DNA of 64,000 nucleotides from Prevotella sp. (GCA_017458225.1 JAFTFX010000011.1:54472-118471), one strand, 5' to 3'. Positions 48,120-57,908 are shown, numbered from the stretch's first letter. Notes: generated by a model not told the origin, from the letters alone. A program made the numbers and translations.

Positions 48120-49559
48120 ATGAAAAATAAGAAAGTCCTGGCTGTCGCCTTACTGATGGCTTCATTTCAGTATGTTACGGCCCAGTCGCAATCTGCCGAC
48201 CCCGTTATTATGACAGTGAATGGGGAACCTGTTTTGCGCTCTGAGTTCGAATATTCCTATAATAAGAATAATTCAGAAGGAGTCATCGACAAGAAGTCGA
48301 TTGACGAGTATGTAGACCTTTTTATCAATTATAAGTTAAAGGTTGTTGCTGCTTTGGATGCAAAGTACGATACGTTGGATAGCTTCAAAAAGGAGTTTGC
48401 GCAGTATCGTGACCAACAAATCTATCCGTTGCTGGTGACAAACGACGATGTAGAGGCTGAAGCACATAAGATTTATGACGAGACTGTACAGCGTATCGGT
48501 CCTGATGGTCTGGTACAAGTGTCACATATCCTGTTACGCCTGAATCAGCAAGCATCGCAGGAAGAGCAGGCTGCCGCAAAGGTGCGCATAGACTCAATTT
48601 ATAAAGCCCTGAAGGGTGGGGCAGACTTTGCCGAGCTGGCCAAGCAGGTCTCTCAGGATCCGGGCTCTGCCCAGCAGGGTGGCTTGTTGCCCTTCGTACA
48701 GCGTGGCCAATTTGTTAAGGAATTTGAAGATGCTGCTTTTGCCCTGCAACCAGGCCAGATGTCTGAAATCGTACAGTCGCCCTTCGGCTATCACATCATC
48801 TTAATGAAAGAGCGTAAGATGTTGGAACCCTTTGAATTCCATCATGACAACATTATCCGTTTCATCGATCAGCGCAACCTGCGTGACCGCATTGCCGAAC
48901 AGAAAGTTGACGAGTTGGTGAAAAAGTCCGATGGCTCAACGAAAGAGCAGATTATGGAGGCAAAGGCTGATGAACTGTCTGCTAACGATTCAGACCTGAA
49001 GAACCTTATTCGGGAATACCACGATGGTCTGTTGCTCTATGAGATTAGTAATAATCTGGTATGGGGAAAAGCCTCCAAAGATGAAGCTGGATTGCAGAAG
49101 TACTTCAAGAAGAACAAGAAAAAGTATGCCTGGGATCAGCCTCGCTTCAAGGGAATGGCTTTCCATGTGAAAGATGCTGCCGATGTGCAGGCTGTAAAGA
49201 ACTGCGTGAAGAAACTCGCTTTCGACAAGTGGGCTGAGAAACTGCGCACCACATTTAATAGTGACTCTGTTTTGCGTATCAGGGTTGAGAAGGGCATCTT
49301 CAAACTGGGCGACAATGCTTTGGTGGACAGTATGGTCTTCCATAAGGACACAACGGTGACGAAGGTGAAAGATTATCCTATTGATGATGTCTTTGGAAAA
49401 GTCTTGAAAAAGGGTCCGGAAGACTATACCGACGTTCGTGGATTGGTTGTCGCCGACTATCAGGAAGAGTTGGAGAAACAGTGGGTGGCTGAGCTGCGCA
49501 AGAAGTATGCTTTCACTGTGGACGAAGAAGTACTGAAGACCGTAAATAAGCACGAATGA
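48120..49559 (+). CDS. Periplasmic parvulin-type peptidyl-prolyl isomerase
   Basis: 479 residues with a signal peptide (about 1-21). A SurA-like N-terminal helical part is followed by one clear rotamase domain (VQVSHILLRL, about 138, to SPFGYHIILMKERK, about 232) and a long C-terminal region without a clear second active rotamase. Likely folds outer-membrane proteins. Its stop overlaps the next parvulin gene by 4 bp. Confidence 0.92.
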   Translation: MKNKKVLAVALLMASFQYVTAQSQSADPVIMTVNGEPVLRSEFEYSYNKNNSEGVIDKKSIDEYVDLFINYKLKVVAALDAKYDTLDSFKKEFAQYRDQQIYPLLVTNDDVEAEAHKIYDETVQRIGPDGLVQVSHILLRLNQQASQEEQAAAKVRIDSIYKALKGGADFAELAKQVSQDPGSAQQGGLLPFVQRGQFVKEFEDAAFALQPGQMSEIVQSPFGYHIILMKERKMLEPFEFHHDNIIRFIDQRNLRDRIAEQKVDELVKKSDGSTKEQIMEAKADELSANDSDLKNLIREYHDGLLLYEISNNLVWGKASKDEAGLQKYFKKNKKKYAWDQPRFKGMAFHVKDAADVQAVKNCVKKLAFDKWAEKLRTTFNSDSVLRIRVEKGIFKLGDNALVDSMVFHKDTTVTKVKDYPIDDVFGKVLKKGPEDYTDVRGLVVADYQEELEKQWVAELRKKYAFTVDEEVLKTVNKHE

Positions 49560-50968
49560 GGAATTTAAGGTTCATACTGATATCGTTACTGGCGGCGATG
49601 TCCTTGGTGAGCATCGCATCGTTGCCCAAGCAGGCATTGCCAACTCCTGCAATTCAGGAAGACAGCATTGCGGGAAAGGCCAATGTGGTTGACGAGGTTG
49701 TCTGGGTCGTAGGCGATGAAGCTATCTTGAAGAGTGACATTGAGGTGATGCGTATTCAGGCAGCGATGGAGGGTATGCGTTGGGATCGTGATCCAGACTG
49801 TGCTATCCCAGAGAAGATTGCCGTTCAGAAACTATTCCTCCATCAGGCCGCTATTGATAGTATTGAAGTCACTGAGTCGGAAGTGTCCCAGCAGGTAGAA
49901 GCCCGTTTGGACTATATGATTACGCAGATTGGCTCGCGTGAGAAATTGGAGGAGTATCGTAAGCAGAGTATCAGCGAGATACGTTCGTCTATGCATGACG
50001 AACTGCGCGACCAATTGCTGATTCAGCGTATGAAAGAGCATCTGGTTAAGAATGTGGCTGTGACACCTGCTGAAGTGCGTCGCTATTTCAAAGACCTGCC
50101 TGCCGATAGTATTCCTTTCGTACCCGAGGAGGTGGAGGTGCAGATTATTGCACAGACACCAAGGGTTACTGCCGAGGAAATAAACCGTGTGAAGGATGAA
50201 CTACATGACTTTACTGATCGTGTTACTCGTGGTGAGGCTACTTTCCAGACATTGGCCCGCCTTTATTCACAGGATCCTGGTTCGGCCCGTAATGGTGGTG
50301 AATTGGACTATACAGGTCGTGGCATGCTTGATCCTGCTTTCGCACAGGTAGCTTTTAATCTGACTGACCCAAAGAAGATTTCAAAGATTGTAGAGTCTGA
50401 GTTCGGATATCATATTATCCAGTTCATAGACAAGCGTGGCGATAAGGTGAAAGTACGCCATATCCTGTTGAAGCCCGAGGTGGGCGACTCTGCCATTGAT
50501 GCCTCGTTGGCTCGATTGGACTCCGTAGCTGTAGAGATTAGGAAGGGGGCGTTTACGTTTGAAGAAGGTGCCAGCTTTATATCCGATGATAAGGACACCC
50601 GTAATAACCGAGGTCTGATGGCCAACCGTTCCGAGCGCGGACAGACATCAAAATTCCAACTGCAGGACCTGCCGGCTGAAATAGCAAAGGTGGTCGATAC
50701 ATTGCAAGTCGGCCAAATTTCGAAACCGTTCACGATGATCAATGAACGAGGAAAAACCCTTTGCGTGATTGCCAAACTGAAGAGTCGTACGCCCGGACAT
50801 AAGGCCATTATCACGGAAGACTTTCAGGTGATGAAGGACATTGTTGTTGAGAAACGGCGTGAAGAGGCTCTGCATAAATGGGTTGTGAATAAAATAAAGA
50901 ACACGTACGTGCGCGTGAACGATAATTATCGTAATTGCGATTTCGAGTACGAGGGATGGGTCAGGTAA
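49556..50968 (+). CDS. SurA-like periplasmic chaperone/peptidyl-prolyl isomerase
   Basis: 470 residues: signal peptide, N-terminal SurA chaperone segment (VDEVVWVVGDEAILKSDIEV), then two parvulin-type domains, the first centred on SQDPGSARNGGELDY (about 237) and ESEFGYHIIQF, the second beginning KVRHILLKPEVG (about 300). This is the closer SurA equivalent of the tandem pair; escorts nascent outer-membrane barrels to BAM. Confidence 0.93.
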   Translation: MRNLRFILISLLAAMSLVSIASLPKQALPTPAIQEDSIAGKANVVDEVVWVVGDEAILKSDIEVMRIQAAMEGMRWDRDPDCAIPEKIAVQKLFLHQAAIDSIEVTESEVSQQVEARLDYMITQIGSREKLEEYRKQSISEIRSSMHDELRDQLLIQRMKEHLVKNVAVTPAEVRRYFKDLPADSIPFVPEEVEVQIIAQTPRVTAEEINRVKDELHDFTDRVTRGEATFQTLARLYSQDPGSARNGGELDYTGRGMLDPAFAQVAFNLTDPKKISKIVESEFGYHIIQFIDKRGDKVKVRHILLKPEVGDSAIDASLARLDSVAVEIRKGAFTFEEGASFISDDKDTRNNRGLMANRSERGQTSKFQLQDLPAEIAKVVDTLQVGQISKPFTMINERGKTLCVIAKLKSRTPGHKAIITEDFQVMKDIVVEKRREEALHKWVVNKIKNTYVRVNDNYRNCDFEYEGWVR

Positions 50969-50972
50969 ACTG

Positions 50973-51014
50973 ATTTGAGGTTTAAAAATTGAAATTTGAG
51001 GTTTGAAAGTTAGA
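50973..51014. repeat. 21-bp direct repeat containing the OstA-like start codon
   Basis: Two copies (50973-50993, 50994-51014) sharing ATTTGAGGTTT. The second copy holds the TTG used as the next gene's probable start. Confidence 0.7.
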
Positions 51015-52811
51015 TTGTCTATCATAAGAAGCTTTGTGGGCAGAAGCATCATTTTGGTGCTTCTGTTTGCACTTTGTTGCTCGTTCCTATATGCCGCAAC
51101 CGTTCAAATTAACAATTTCGTCTATCCTGAGAAGGCGCAAACAGATAAGAAGAAGGCGAAATCCAACAAGAAACAGCAAAAGGCTGTAGAGAAAAAGGAC
51201 GAAAAGCGCGTCTATCTGGTACATGCCGACGAACTGTTCTATGAGCGCTGGCGGAACAACAATGCCCAGGTGCTGCGAGGCAACGTGCAGTTTGAACATG
51301 ATGGAGCCCGTCTGCTATGCGACAGTGCCAATTTCTATGAAGAAACTAACTCATTCGAAGCCTTCGGCCATGTGAGAATGTATCAGGGTGATACGCTCTC
51401 CTTGGTGAGCGACTATGGCTATTATGATGGTAACGACCAGTTGATGCAGGCATTGCAGAATGTGGTGCTGAAGCACAGGGAGACCACGCTTTATACGGAC
51501 TCCCTCTATTACGATCGCCTGTGGAACATGGGCTATTTCCAAGAAGGCGGTAAGATGGTTGACAAAACGACGACGCTGGTCAGCGACTGGGGAGAGTATC
51601 ACACAGACACGAAAATGGCTATTTTCTATTACGATGTCGACATGCGTGACAAGAATTTCCTGCTGACAACCGACTCGCTTTATTATGACACGAATGCAAA
51701 ACTGGCCCATATTGTCGGCCCGTCGGATATACATAGCGGCAATAGCCATATCTATTCAGAGCTTGGGTTCTATAATACAGACACCGAACAGGGACTACTG
51801 CTCAGACGGTCGGTCGTAGATAACGACGGTCGGCTGCTGACAGGCGACAGCATTCGTTATGACGGAGCCAAGGATATTAGTGAAGCCTTTGTGAATGTTG
51901 TATATAACGACACGGTCAACAAGAATATGTTAGTCGGAAACTATGGCTATTACGAAGATTCAACAGGATATGCCATGTGTACGGACAGCGCCGTAGCCAT
52001 AGACTATTCGCAGCGTGACTCGTTGTTCATGCATGCCGACACGTTCAAGGTGTTCACGTTCAACAAGGAGACCGATTCCGTCTATCGCATGGTGCATGCC
52101 TATCACAAGGTGCGTGCCTATCGAGTAGACCTTCAGGCGGTGTGCGATTCGCTGGTGTATAACCAGAAAGACTCTTGCATGACTCTTTATCGCGATCCGA
52201 TTACATGGAATATGAATCAACAGCTGTTGGGCGAGGAAATCAGGGTCTATATGAACGACTCTACTATTGACAGGGCACATGTCATCAATCAGGCATTCTC
52301 CATTGAAGACCTGCATCATAAGGATATGTATAATCAAGTGTCGTCAAAGGAGATGTTGGCCTTTTTTGAGAAGGGTGAGATTCATGAAGGCAGGGCTGTC
52401 GACAATGTGCTGGTGGTCTACTATCCTGTTGACGAGTCAGATAGTAGCTATATCGGTATGGTATCAATGGAAACCAGTGAGATGCGCATGTTCTTAGAGC
52501 AGCAAAGACTGCAACGTATCTGGGCTCCCAAGAGTGAAGGTATGGTCTATCCCATGACGCAGATACCGCCAGCAAAGAGATATCTGCAGGGATTCGCGTG
52601 GTTCGACTATGTCAGACCAGTCTCGAAGGAAGATATCTTCGTGTGGCGGGGTAAGAAGGCTGGTACTGAACTGAAACCGATGAAACGCAGAGAGTCACCG
52701 TTGCAGAAACTCTCAGGTCTGGAAAACAGTGAAACTGTAGAGACAACGACCGAACAGACGACTGCTGCTGAAACTATTGATGACGAAACAACTCCGAAAG
52801 CCGATGAGTGA
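51003..52811 (+). CDS. OstA/LptA-like organic-solvent-tolerance domain protein
   Basis: 602 residues: signal or anchor helix (about 12-32), lysine-rich linker, then repeated beta-jellyroll strands with the LptA/OstA rhythm (LFYERWRNNNAQVLRGNVQF, LLCDSANFYEETNSFEAFG, TLSLVSDYGYYDG). Probably a periplasmic lipopolysaccharide-transport bridge component or relative. No ATG gives a full signal peptide; the TTG at 51003 does, with a GTG at 51033 as the alternative. C-terminal 40 residues are Thr/Glu-rich. Overlaps mutL by 8 bp. Confidence 0.85.
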   Translation: MKVRLSIIRSFVGRSIILVLLFALCCSFLYAATVQINNFVYPEKAQTDKKKAKSNKKQQKAVEKKDEKRVYLVHADELFYERWRNNNAQVLRGNVQFEHDGARLLCDSANFYEETNSFEAFGHVRMYQGDTLSLVSDYGYYDGNDQLMQALQNVVLKHRETTLYTDSLYYDRLWNMGYFQEGGKMVDKTTTLVSDWGEYHTDTKMAIFYYDVDMRDKNFLLTTDSLYYDTNAKLAHIVGPSDIHSGNSHIYSELGFYNTDTEQGLLLRRSVVDNDGRLLTGDSIRYDGAKDISEAFVNVVYNDTVNKNMLVGNYGYYEDSTGYAMCTDSAVAIDYSQRDSLFMHADTFKVFTFNKETDSVYRMVHAYHKVRAYRVDLQAVCDSLVYNQKDSCMTLYRDPITWNMNQQLLGEEIRVYMNDSTIDRAHVINQAFSIEDLHHKDMYNQVSSKEMLAFFEKGEIHEGRAVDNVLVVYYPVDESDSSYIGMVSMETSEMRMFLEQQRLQRIWAPKSEGMVYPMTQIPPAKRYLQGFAWFDYVRPVSKEDIFVWRGKKAGTELKPMKRRESPLQKLSGLENSETVETTTEQTTAAETIDDETTPKADE

Positions 52812-54630
52812 CGTAATTCAACTTCTGCCCGATTCAGTAGCCAATCAGATAGCTGCAGGCGAAGTGATTCAACGCCCTTCGTCAGTGATCAAAGAATTGG
52901 TGGAAAACTCTGTGGATGCCGGTGCTCAGAGCATACAGGTGATTGTCCTGGATGCTGGGCGCACGCTCATTCAGGTCATTGACAACGGTCGAGGCATGTC
53001 GGAGACCGATGCACGACTGGCTTTTGAACGCCATGCTACTTCCAAGATCAGAAAGGCCGACGACTTGTTCAATCTTCATACGATGGGATTCCGTGGTGAA
53101 GCGCTCCCCTCGGTTGCGGCAGTCTCACAGGTAGAGTTGATTACTCGTGCGGAAGGTGAGGATATTGGTACCCATCTAGTGCTTCAAGGCTCGCGAGTCA
53201 CCAGTCAAGAGCCGATAGCGTGTCCTGTGGGGTGTAATTTCCGGGTGGAGAATATCTTTTTCAATGTGCCTGCCCGTCGTAAGTTTCTGAAGACAAATGC
53301 TACCGAACTGAGCAACATACTGACCGCTTACGAACGTATCGTGCTGGTCTATCCCCAGATTGCATTCTCCCTGCATAGTAATGGTCAGGAACTGCTTAAT
53401 CTGAAGCAAGGCTCTCTGCGTCAGCGTATCGTTGATGTCTTTGGCAAAAAGATGAGCCAAGATCTCCTGCCTGTAGAGGTGGATACAGCTTTGTGTCGTA
53501 TTTCGGGATTTGTAGGGAAACCTGAGTCGGCACGTAAGAAAGGGGCCCAGACATTCTTCTTCGTCAATGGCCGATACATGAAGCATGCCTATTTCCATAA
53601 AGCCGTGTCTGGGGCTTTTGAAAGAATGATTCCTCAAGGCATGACCGTTCCTTATTTCCTCTACTTCGATGTGTCACCGGCTGACATTGACGTGAATATC
53701 CATCCGACAAAGACGGAAATCAAGTTTGAGAACGAGCAGAGCATCTGGCAGATTCTGAATGCCGCTGTCAAGGATGCTATCGGCAGGTTTTGTGAAGTGC
53801 CGTCCATAGACTTCGATACAGAGGGAAAACCGGAAATTCCTGTTTTTAATCCTCAGCACGACGGCATTGAGATGCCTAAAGTCTCATATAATCCCGACTA
53901 TAATCCATTTAAGAATGTGAGCACTGGTGGAACACGTCCTCGTCGTTCCGCTTCGGACACGCAGTGGCAGCAACTCTATGAGGATACGCTCTTTCCGCAA
54001 AACACCACGTTGTTCCCACAAGATGCCACAGAGCAACCGGCTACCCCCGAGCCTCTCATTGCAGAAAAGTCACCTGCTCATTATCAGTACAAGGGACGCT
54101 ACATCATGACTGCCGTCAAGTCAGGCTTGATGATTATTGACCAGCATCGTGCAGATGTGCGTATTCGTTATGAACGCTATATGGGACAGTTTGCGCAGCA
54201 CCAGTCCAACACCCAGCGCCTCCTGTTTCCTGAAGTTGTTCAGTTTGCCCCCTCTGAGGTCGCCCATCTTGACCTGTTGATACCGGAACTATCGTCCATA
54301 GGCTTCGACATGAGCCCGTTGGGAGGCGGAAGCTATGCGGTCGCTGGTGTCCCATCTGGGCTGGAAGGCTTGCAGCCGGCCCTTCTCGTACAGGAGATCG
54401 TCAGTGACAGCATCGGACAACAAACTGGTGGTATGGAACAAATACATTCGGCTCTTGCCCTCAGCTTGGCCCGTCATGCTGCCATCCCTCACGGACAGGT
54501 GCTGACCAACGAAGAGATGGAAACAATCGTCAATCAGCTTTTTGCCTGTGCAAATGTTAACTATACGCCCGATGGTCAGCCCATCATAGCCATTTGGCCA
54601 CAAACAGATATTGAAAAGCTTTTGACATAA
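52804..54630 (+). CDS. mutL: DNA mismatch repair protein MutL
   Basis: 608 residues from the ATG at 52804. GHKL ATPase motifs intact: ELVENSVDAGA, DNGRGM, GFRGEALPS. The C-terminal dimerisation domain lacks the endonuclease signature: the DQHA-x2-E-x4-E motif reads DQHRADVRIRYE, and the C-terminal Cys/His motif is not visible. So it probably acts as a matchmaker without latent nicking activity, unlike most non-enteric MutL. Last gene of the guaB-parvulin-OstA cluster. Confidence 0.95.
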   Translation: MSDVIQLLPDSVANQIAAGEVIQRPSSVIKELVENSVDAGAQSIQVIVLDAGRTLIQVIDNGRGMSETDARLAFERHATSKIRKADDLFNLHTMGFRGEALPSVAAVSQVELITRAEGEDIGTHLVLQGSRVTSQEPIACPVGCNFRVENIFFNVPARRKFLKTNATELSNILTAYERIVLVYPQIAFSLHSNGQELLNLKQGSLRQRIVDVFGKKMSQDLLPVEVDTALCRISGFVGKPESARKKGAQTFFFVNGRYMKHAYFHKAVSGAFERMIPQGMTVPYFLYFDVSPADIDVNIHPTKTEIKFENEQSIWQILNAAVKDAIGRFCEVPSIDFDTEGKPEIPVFNPQHDGIEMPKVSYNPDYNPFKNVSTGGTRPRRSASDTQWQQLYEDTLFPQNTTLFPQDATEQPATPEPLIAEKSPAHYQYKGRYIMTAVKSGLMIIDQHRADVRIRYERYMGQFAQHQSNTQRLLFPEVVQFAPSEVAHLDLLIPELSSIGFDMSPLGGGSYAVAGVPSGLEGLQPALLVQEIVSDSIGQQTGGMEQIHSALALSLARHAAIPHGQVLTNEEMETIVNQLFACANVNYTPDGQPIIAIWPQTDIEKLLT

Positions 54631-54728
54631 AAAAGTGGGAAAATATTCATTTTGTTAAGGATTTTAGTCTAAAATAGGGGTGGAATTTAAAAAATAGTGT
54701 TAAAAATGCAATTTATCTTTGTAAAATG

Positions 54729-54759
54729 TTGTTATTTTAATTCTTTTTATCTACTTTTG
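54729..54759 (+). promoter_or_regulatory. Promoter of the OmpA-family gene
   Basis: TTG at 54729-54731 and TACTTTTG at 54752-54759, 20-bp spacer. A second TATCTTTG at 54714-54721 could be an additional start. Leader of about 40 bases is A/T-rich. Confidence 0.7.
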
Positions 54760-54807
54760 CATGACATTTCGAAATATATATTGATTGTTTTATAAAATAA
54801 AATTATT

Positions 54808-55962
54808 ATGAAGAAACTTTTAATGGTACTGGCTTTGGCCAGTGTTTCTGTAGCCGGAATGGCTCAGGACGAGACTCCTGTACTGAAGCACAGTGTTGCT
54901 ACTAATTCTTTCTGGAGCAATTGGTTCATTCAGGCAAACGTTGCTGGAACAGCATTCTATGGTAGCCAAGAGGAACCTCTGGGACTGTCAAAGAGCCCTC
55001 TGAAAGACTTCCGTACAAATTTGGGCGCTTCTGTTGCTATCGGTAAGTGGTTTACTCCTGGCCTCGGTCTTCGTACGAAGGTGAATGGTATCTGGGGTCG
55101 CACAGTTATCAGCGGTGACAAAGAGACCAACGCTTCTAAATACTGGGTGGCTCAGGAGCAGGTGCTGTTCAACCTGAGCAACATGCTGTGTGGCTACAAC
55201 CCCACTCGTGTTTGGAACTTCATTCCTTACTTTGGCGGTAGCATTGCTCGCAACATGAGTTACAATTCTTATGCCATGGGTCTGAATGTGGGTATTTTGA
55301 ATACGTTCCGTCTGAGCAAGCACGTCGCTGTGAACTTCGACCTGTCGTTTGCTGGCTATGAGCCCGACTTCGATGGTGACGGCCGTGTCTTCAGCGACAA
55401 GCGTTTCTCTATGAAGGGCAAGGATCGTACCTTCAGTGCTGAAATCGGTCTGACCTTCAATCTGGGTAAGGCTACTTGGAACAAGGTTCCCGATGTTGAG
55501 GCTATCAAGGCTCTCCACCAGAGCGAGCTTGACGCTCTCAATGCTCAGCTGGCTGATGCACAGAACGATCGCGACGCTTGGAAGACCAAGTTCGAGAGCC
55601 ACAAGTGCCCCGAGGTTAAGGAATCTGCTCCTGTCATCAAGACTATTGCTGCTCCTGTTTCTGTATTCTTCAACATTGGTAAGAGCAAGATCGCTTCTCG
55701 CAAGGATATGCAGAACGTGAAGGAACTGGCTGAGGTTGCTAAGAACGAGAACAGCAAGATTGTTGTTACAGGTTATGCTGACAGCAAGACTGGTAGCGCT
55801 GAGTTCAACCAGAAGCTGAGCCAGAAGCGTGCTGAGACTGTTGCTGACGAGCTCGTTAAGATGGGCGTAAGCCGTGACAACATTGAGGTTGTTGCTAAGG
55901 GTGGTGTTGCTGATCTGACACCTGTTTCTTACAACCGCCGTGCTACTGTTGCTATCAAATAA
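54808..55962 (+). CDS. OmpA family outer-membrane protein
   Basis: 384 residues: signal peptide (about 1-19), an N-terminal eight-strand barrel (about 35-225), a short coiled linker (VEAIKALHQSELDALNAQLADAQ, shown by its first part VEAIKALHQSELDALN) and a C-terminal OmpA peptidoglycan-binding domain (about 285-384) with VFFNIGKSKI and SQKRAETVADELVKMGV. Anchors the outer membrane to the wall and is probably abundant: strong promoter, T-rich codon choice typical of highly expressed genes here, and a strong terminator. Confidence 0.95.
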   Translation: MKKLLMVLALASVSVAGMAQDETPVLKHSVATNSFWSNWFIQANVAGTAFYGSQEEPLGLSKSPLKDFRTNLGASVAIGKWFTPGLGLRTKVNGIWGRTVISGDKETNASKYWVAQEQVLFNLSNMLCGYNPTRVWNFIPYFGGSIARNMSYNSYAMGLNVGILNTFRLSKHVAVNFDLSFAGYEPDFDGDGRVFSDKRFSMKGKDRTFSAEIGLTFNLGKATWNKVPDVEAIKALHQSELDALNAQLADAQNDRDAWKTKFESHKCPEVKESAPVIKTIAAPVSVFFNIGKSKIASRKDMQNVKELAEVAKNENSKIVVTGYADSKTGSAEFNQKLSQKRAETVADELVKMGVSRDNIEVVAKGGVADLTPVSYNRRATVAIK

Positions 55963-55987
55963 GCAAACTAAAAAATAGAATAAAAAA

Positions 55988-56020
55988 GAGGATTAACCTT
56001 GTGTTAGTCCTCTTTTTTTT
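55988..56020 (+). terminator. Terminator of the OmpA-family gene
   Basis: 10-bp stem GAGGATTAAC/GTTAGTCCTC (one G-U pair), 5-nt loop, then eight T. Confidence 0.88.
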
Positions 56021-56060
56021 AGCTAAAAACAAAAAAATACGAAAAAAAGTTGGGAAAAAT

Positions 56061-56091
56061 TTTGCAGGTACGGAAAAATAGCGTACCTTTG
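56061..56091 (+). promoter_or_regulatory. Promoter of tRNA-Val
   Basis: TTTG at 56061-56064 and TACCTTTG at 56084-56091, 19-bp spacer, about 20 bases before the mature tRNA. Confidence 0.78.
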
Positions 56092-56111
56092 CACTCGCTT
56101 AACAAAAGCAA

Positions 56112-56186
56112 GGGCGTTTAGCTCAGTTGGTTCAGAGCATCTGCCTTACAAGCAGAGGGTCGGCGGTTCGAATCCGTCAACGCCCA
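56112..56186 (+). tRNA. tRNA-Val (anticodon TAC)
   Basis: 75-nt cloverleaf. Acceptor GGGCGTT pairs with AACGCCC, D-arm GCTC/GAGC, anticodon stem TCTGC/GCAGA around loop CTTACAA (anticodon TAC), T-arm with GGTTCGAATCC. Discriminator base A. CCA is not encoded. Confidence 0.95.
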
Positions 56187-56194
56187 CACAAGAG

Positions 56195-56224
56195 TCGCAA
56201 TCCGAGAGGGTTGCGATTTTTTTT
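56195..56224 (+). terminator. Terminator of tRNA-Val
   Basis: 9-bp stem TCGCAATCC/GGGTTGCGA (one G-U pair), GAGA loop, then eight T. Confidence 0.88.
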
Positions 56225-56226
56225 GT

Positions 56227-56278
56227 GTTCAAACGGTATGTTTAAACATTGCGTTCAAACGATATGTTTAAATATCAA
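56227..56278. repeat. Two 26-bp units after tRNA-Val
   Basis: Copies at 56227-56252 and 56253-56278 share GTTCAAACGRTATGTTTAAA; each is also partly self-complementary (TTTAAA core). Confidence 0.75.
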
Positions 56279-56338
56279 AAAAAACATGATTTGCGGCAAA
56301 TTTCTTTCACTTCATTCTTCATTCTTAATTAATTGTCG

Positions 56339-56346
56339 TAACTTTG
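56339..56346 (+). promoter_or_regulatory. -7 element of purB
   Basis: TAACTTTG 34 bases before the ATG at 56381; no clear -33 element. Confidence 0.5.
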
Positions 56347-56380
56347 CAGCGTTAAGGATATCATTTTGTATAGCAAAAGC

Positions 56381-57730
56381 ATGGAATTAAGCAGACTAAC
56401 CGCCATTTCGCCTATTGATGGCCGCTATCGCGGAAAGACCGACTCGTTGGGTGAGTATTTTTCTGAATATGCATTGATACGCTATCGCGTGCGTGTAGAA
56501 ATAGAGTATTTCATCACGCTTTGTGAGCTGCCGCTCCCGCAGCTTGCCGGTTTCAATCACGATTTGTTCGAGCCCCTTCGCTCCATTTATCGTCAGTTCT
56601 CGGAAGAGAACGCTCAGCGCGTGAAAGACATCGAGAAGGTGACCAATCATGATGTGAAGGCAGTAGAGTATTTTATTAAAGAGGAGTTCGACAAGATTGA
56701 TCCTTCTTTGAACCAGTATAAGGAATTTGTCCATTTCGGCCTTACCTCTCAGGATATCAACAACACCAGCGTGCCCCTTTCCATCAAAGAAGCCTTGGAG
56801 AACGTCTACTACCCCTTGGTGGAGGAGCTGATTGAGCAGCTCAACGACTATGCTGAGGAGTGGAAACAAGTGCCCATGCTGGCCAAGACCCATGGACAGC
56901 CTGCTTCTCCGACCCGTTTGGGTAAGGAGATTCGCGTCTATGTCTATCGTCTGGAGGAACAGTTGCGCTCCTTGAAAGACACCCCCATCACTGCTAAGTT
57001 CGGTGGTGCTACGGGCAACTATAACGCACACCATGTGGCCTATCCCCAGTATGACTGGCGCGAGTTTGGTGATACGTTCGTCAGCGAGAAACTCGGGCTG
57101 GAGCGTGAGCAGTACACCACTCAGATATCTAACTACGACTGGCTGGGAGCCATCTTCGATGCCATGCGTCGCATCAACACCATTGTCATCGACCTTGACC
57201 GTGACTTCTGGATGTACATCTCTATGGAGTATTTCAAGCAGAAAATCAAGGCTGGCGAGGTGGGTAGCAGTGCCATGCCACATAAGGTGAACCCCATTGA
57301 CTATGAGAATTCCGAGGGTAATCTGGGCATTGCGAATGCCATTTTGCAATTCTTGGCACAAAAATTGCCTGTGAGCCGTTTGCAGCGCGACCTGACCGAC
57401 TCGACCGTGTTGCGCAATGTGGGTGTTCCCATGGGACATGCCGTCATTGCTTTCGAGAGTACGTTGAAGGGACTGCGCAAGCTGATTCTCAATGAGGACA
57501 AGCTGCATGAGGATTTGGAGAATACGTGGGCTGTCGTGGCCGAAGCTATTCAGACCATTTTGCGCCGTGAGTCCTATCCCAATCCCTACGAGACGCTGAA
57601 GGCACTGACCCGTACCAACCAGAAGATGACCGAGCAGACCATTCATGAGTTTATCAATACCCTGGAAGTCAGCGACAGTGTGAAACAAGAACTGCTGGAG
57701 ATTACTCCATGGAACTATACAGGTGTTTAA
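56381..57730 (+). CDS. purB: Adenylosuccinate lyase
   Basis: Acts twice in purine synthesis (SAICAR to AICAR, adenylosuccinate to AMP). 449 residues from the ATG at 56381. Superfamily signature SSAMPHKVNPIDYE is intact, with the mobile-loop Ser, and TSQDINNTS and KTHGQPASPTRLGKE carry the catalytic His residues. The E. coli-type PurB subgroup by length. Confidence 0.97.
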   Translation: MELSRLTAISPIDGRYRGKTDSLGEYFSEYALIRYRVRVEIEYFITLCELPLPQLAGFNHDLFEPLRSIYRQFSEENAQRVKDIEKVTNHDVKAVEYFIKEEFDKIDPSLNQYKEFVHFGLTSQDINNTSVPLSIKEALENVYYPLVEELIEQLNDYAEEWKQVPMLAKTHGQPASPTRLGKEIRVYVYRLEEQLRSLKDTPITAKFGGATGNYNAHHVAYPQYDWREFGDTFVSEKLGLEREQYTTQISNYDWLGAIFDAMRRINTIVIDLDRDFWMYISMEYFKQKIKAGEVGSSAMPHKVNPIDYENSEGNLGIANAILQFLAQKLPVSRLQRDLTDSTVLRNVGVPMGHAVIAFESTLKGLRKLILNEDKLHEDLENTWAVVAEAIQTILRRESYPNPYETLKALTRTNQKMTEQTIHEFINTLEVSDSVKQELLEITPWNYTGV

Positions 57731-57743
57731 ACATATTCTTTTA

Positions 57744-57827
57744 TATCAAGAATAAGAAGTTTAATCAAGAAAAATATCAAGAACAAAAAGTTTAACCAAG
57801 AATAATATCAAGAACAAGAAAAATTTA
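57744..57827. repeat. Array with 31-bp period between purB and rluB
   Basis: Two full 31-bp units (57744-57774, 57775-57805) and a shortened third (57806-57827), each starting TATCAAGAA with a second CAAGAA 19 bp in. Almost free of G and C apart from the CAAG cores. Confidence 0.8.
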
Positions 57828-57908
57828 TATCAAGAATAAGAAAGAGCCGTGAGGTTCTGTGAATATTATCAACAAAGTATCAACCAATTTTAAGTATTTA
57901 GCAGAATT

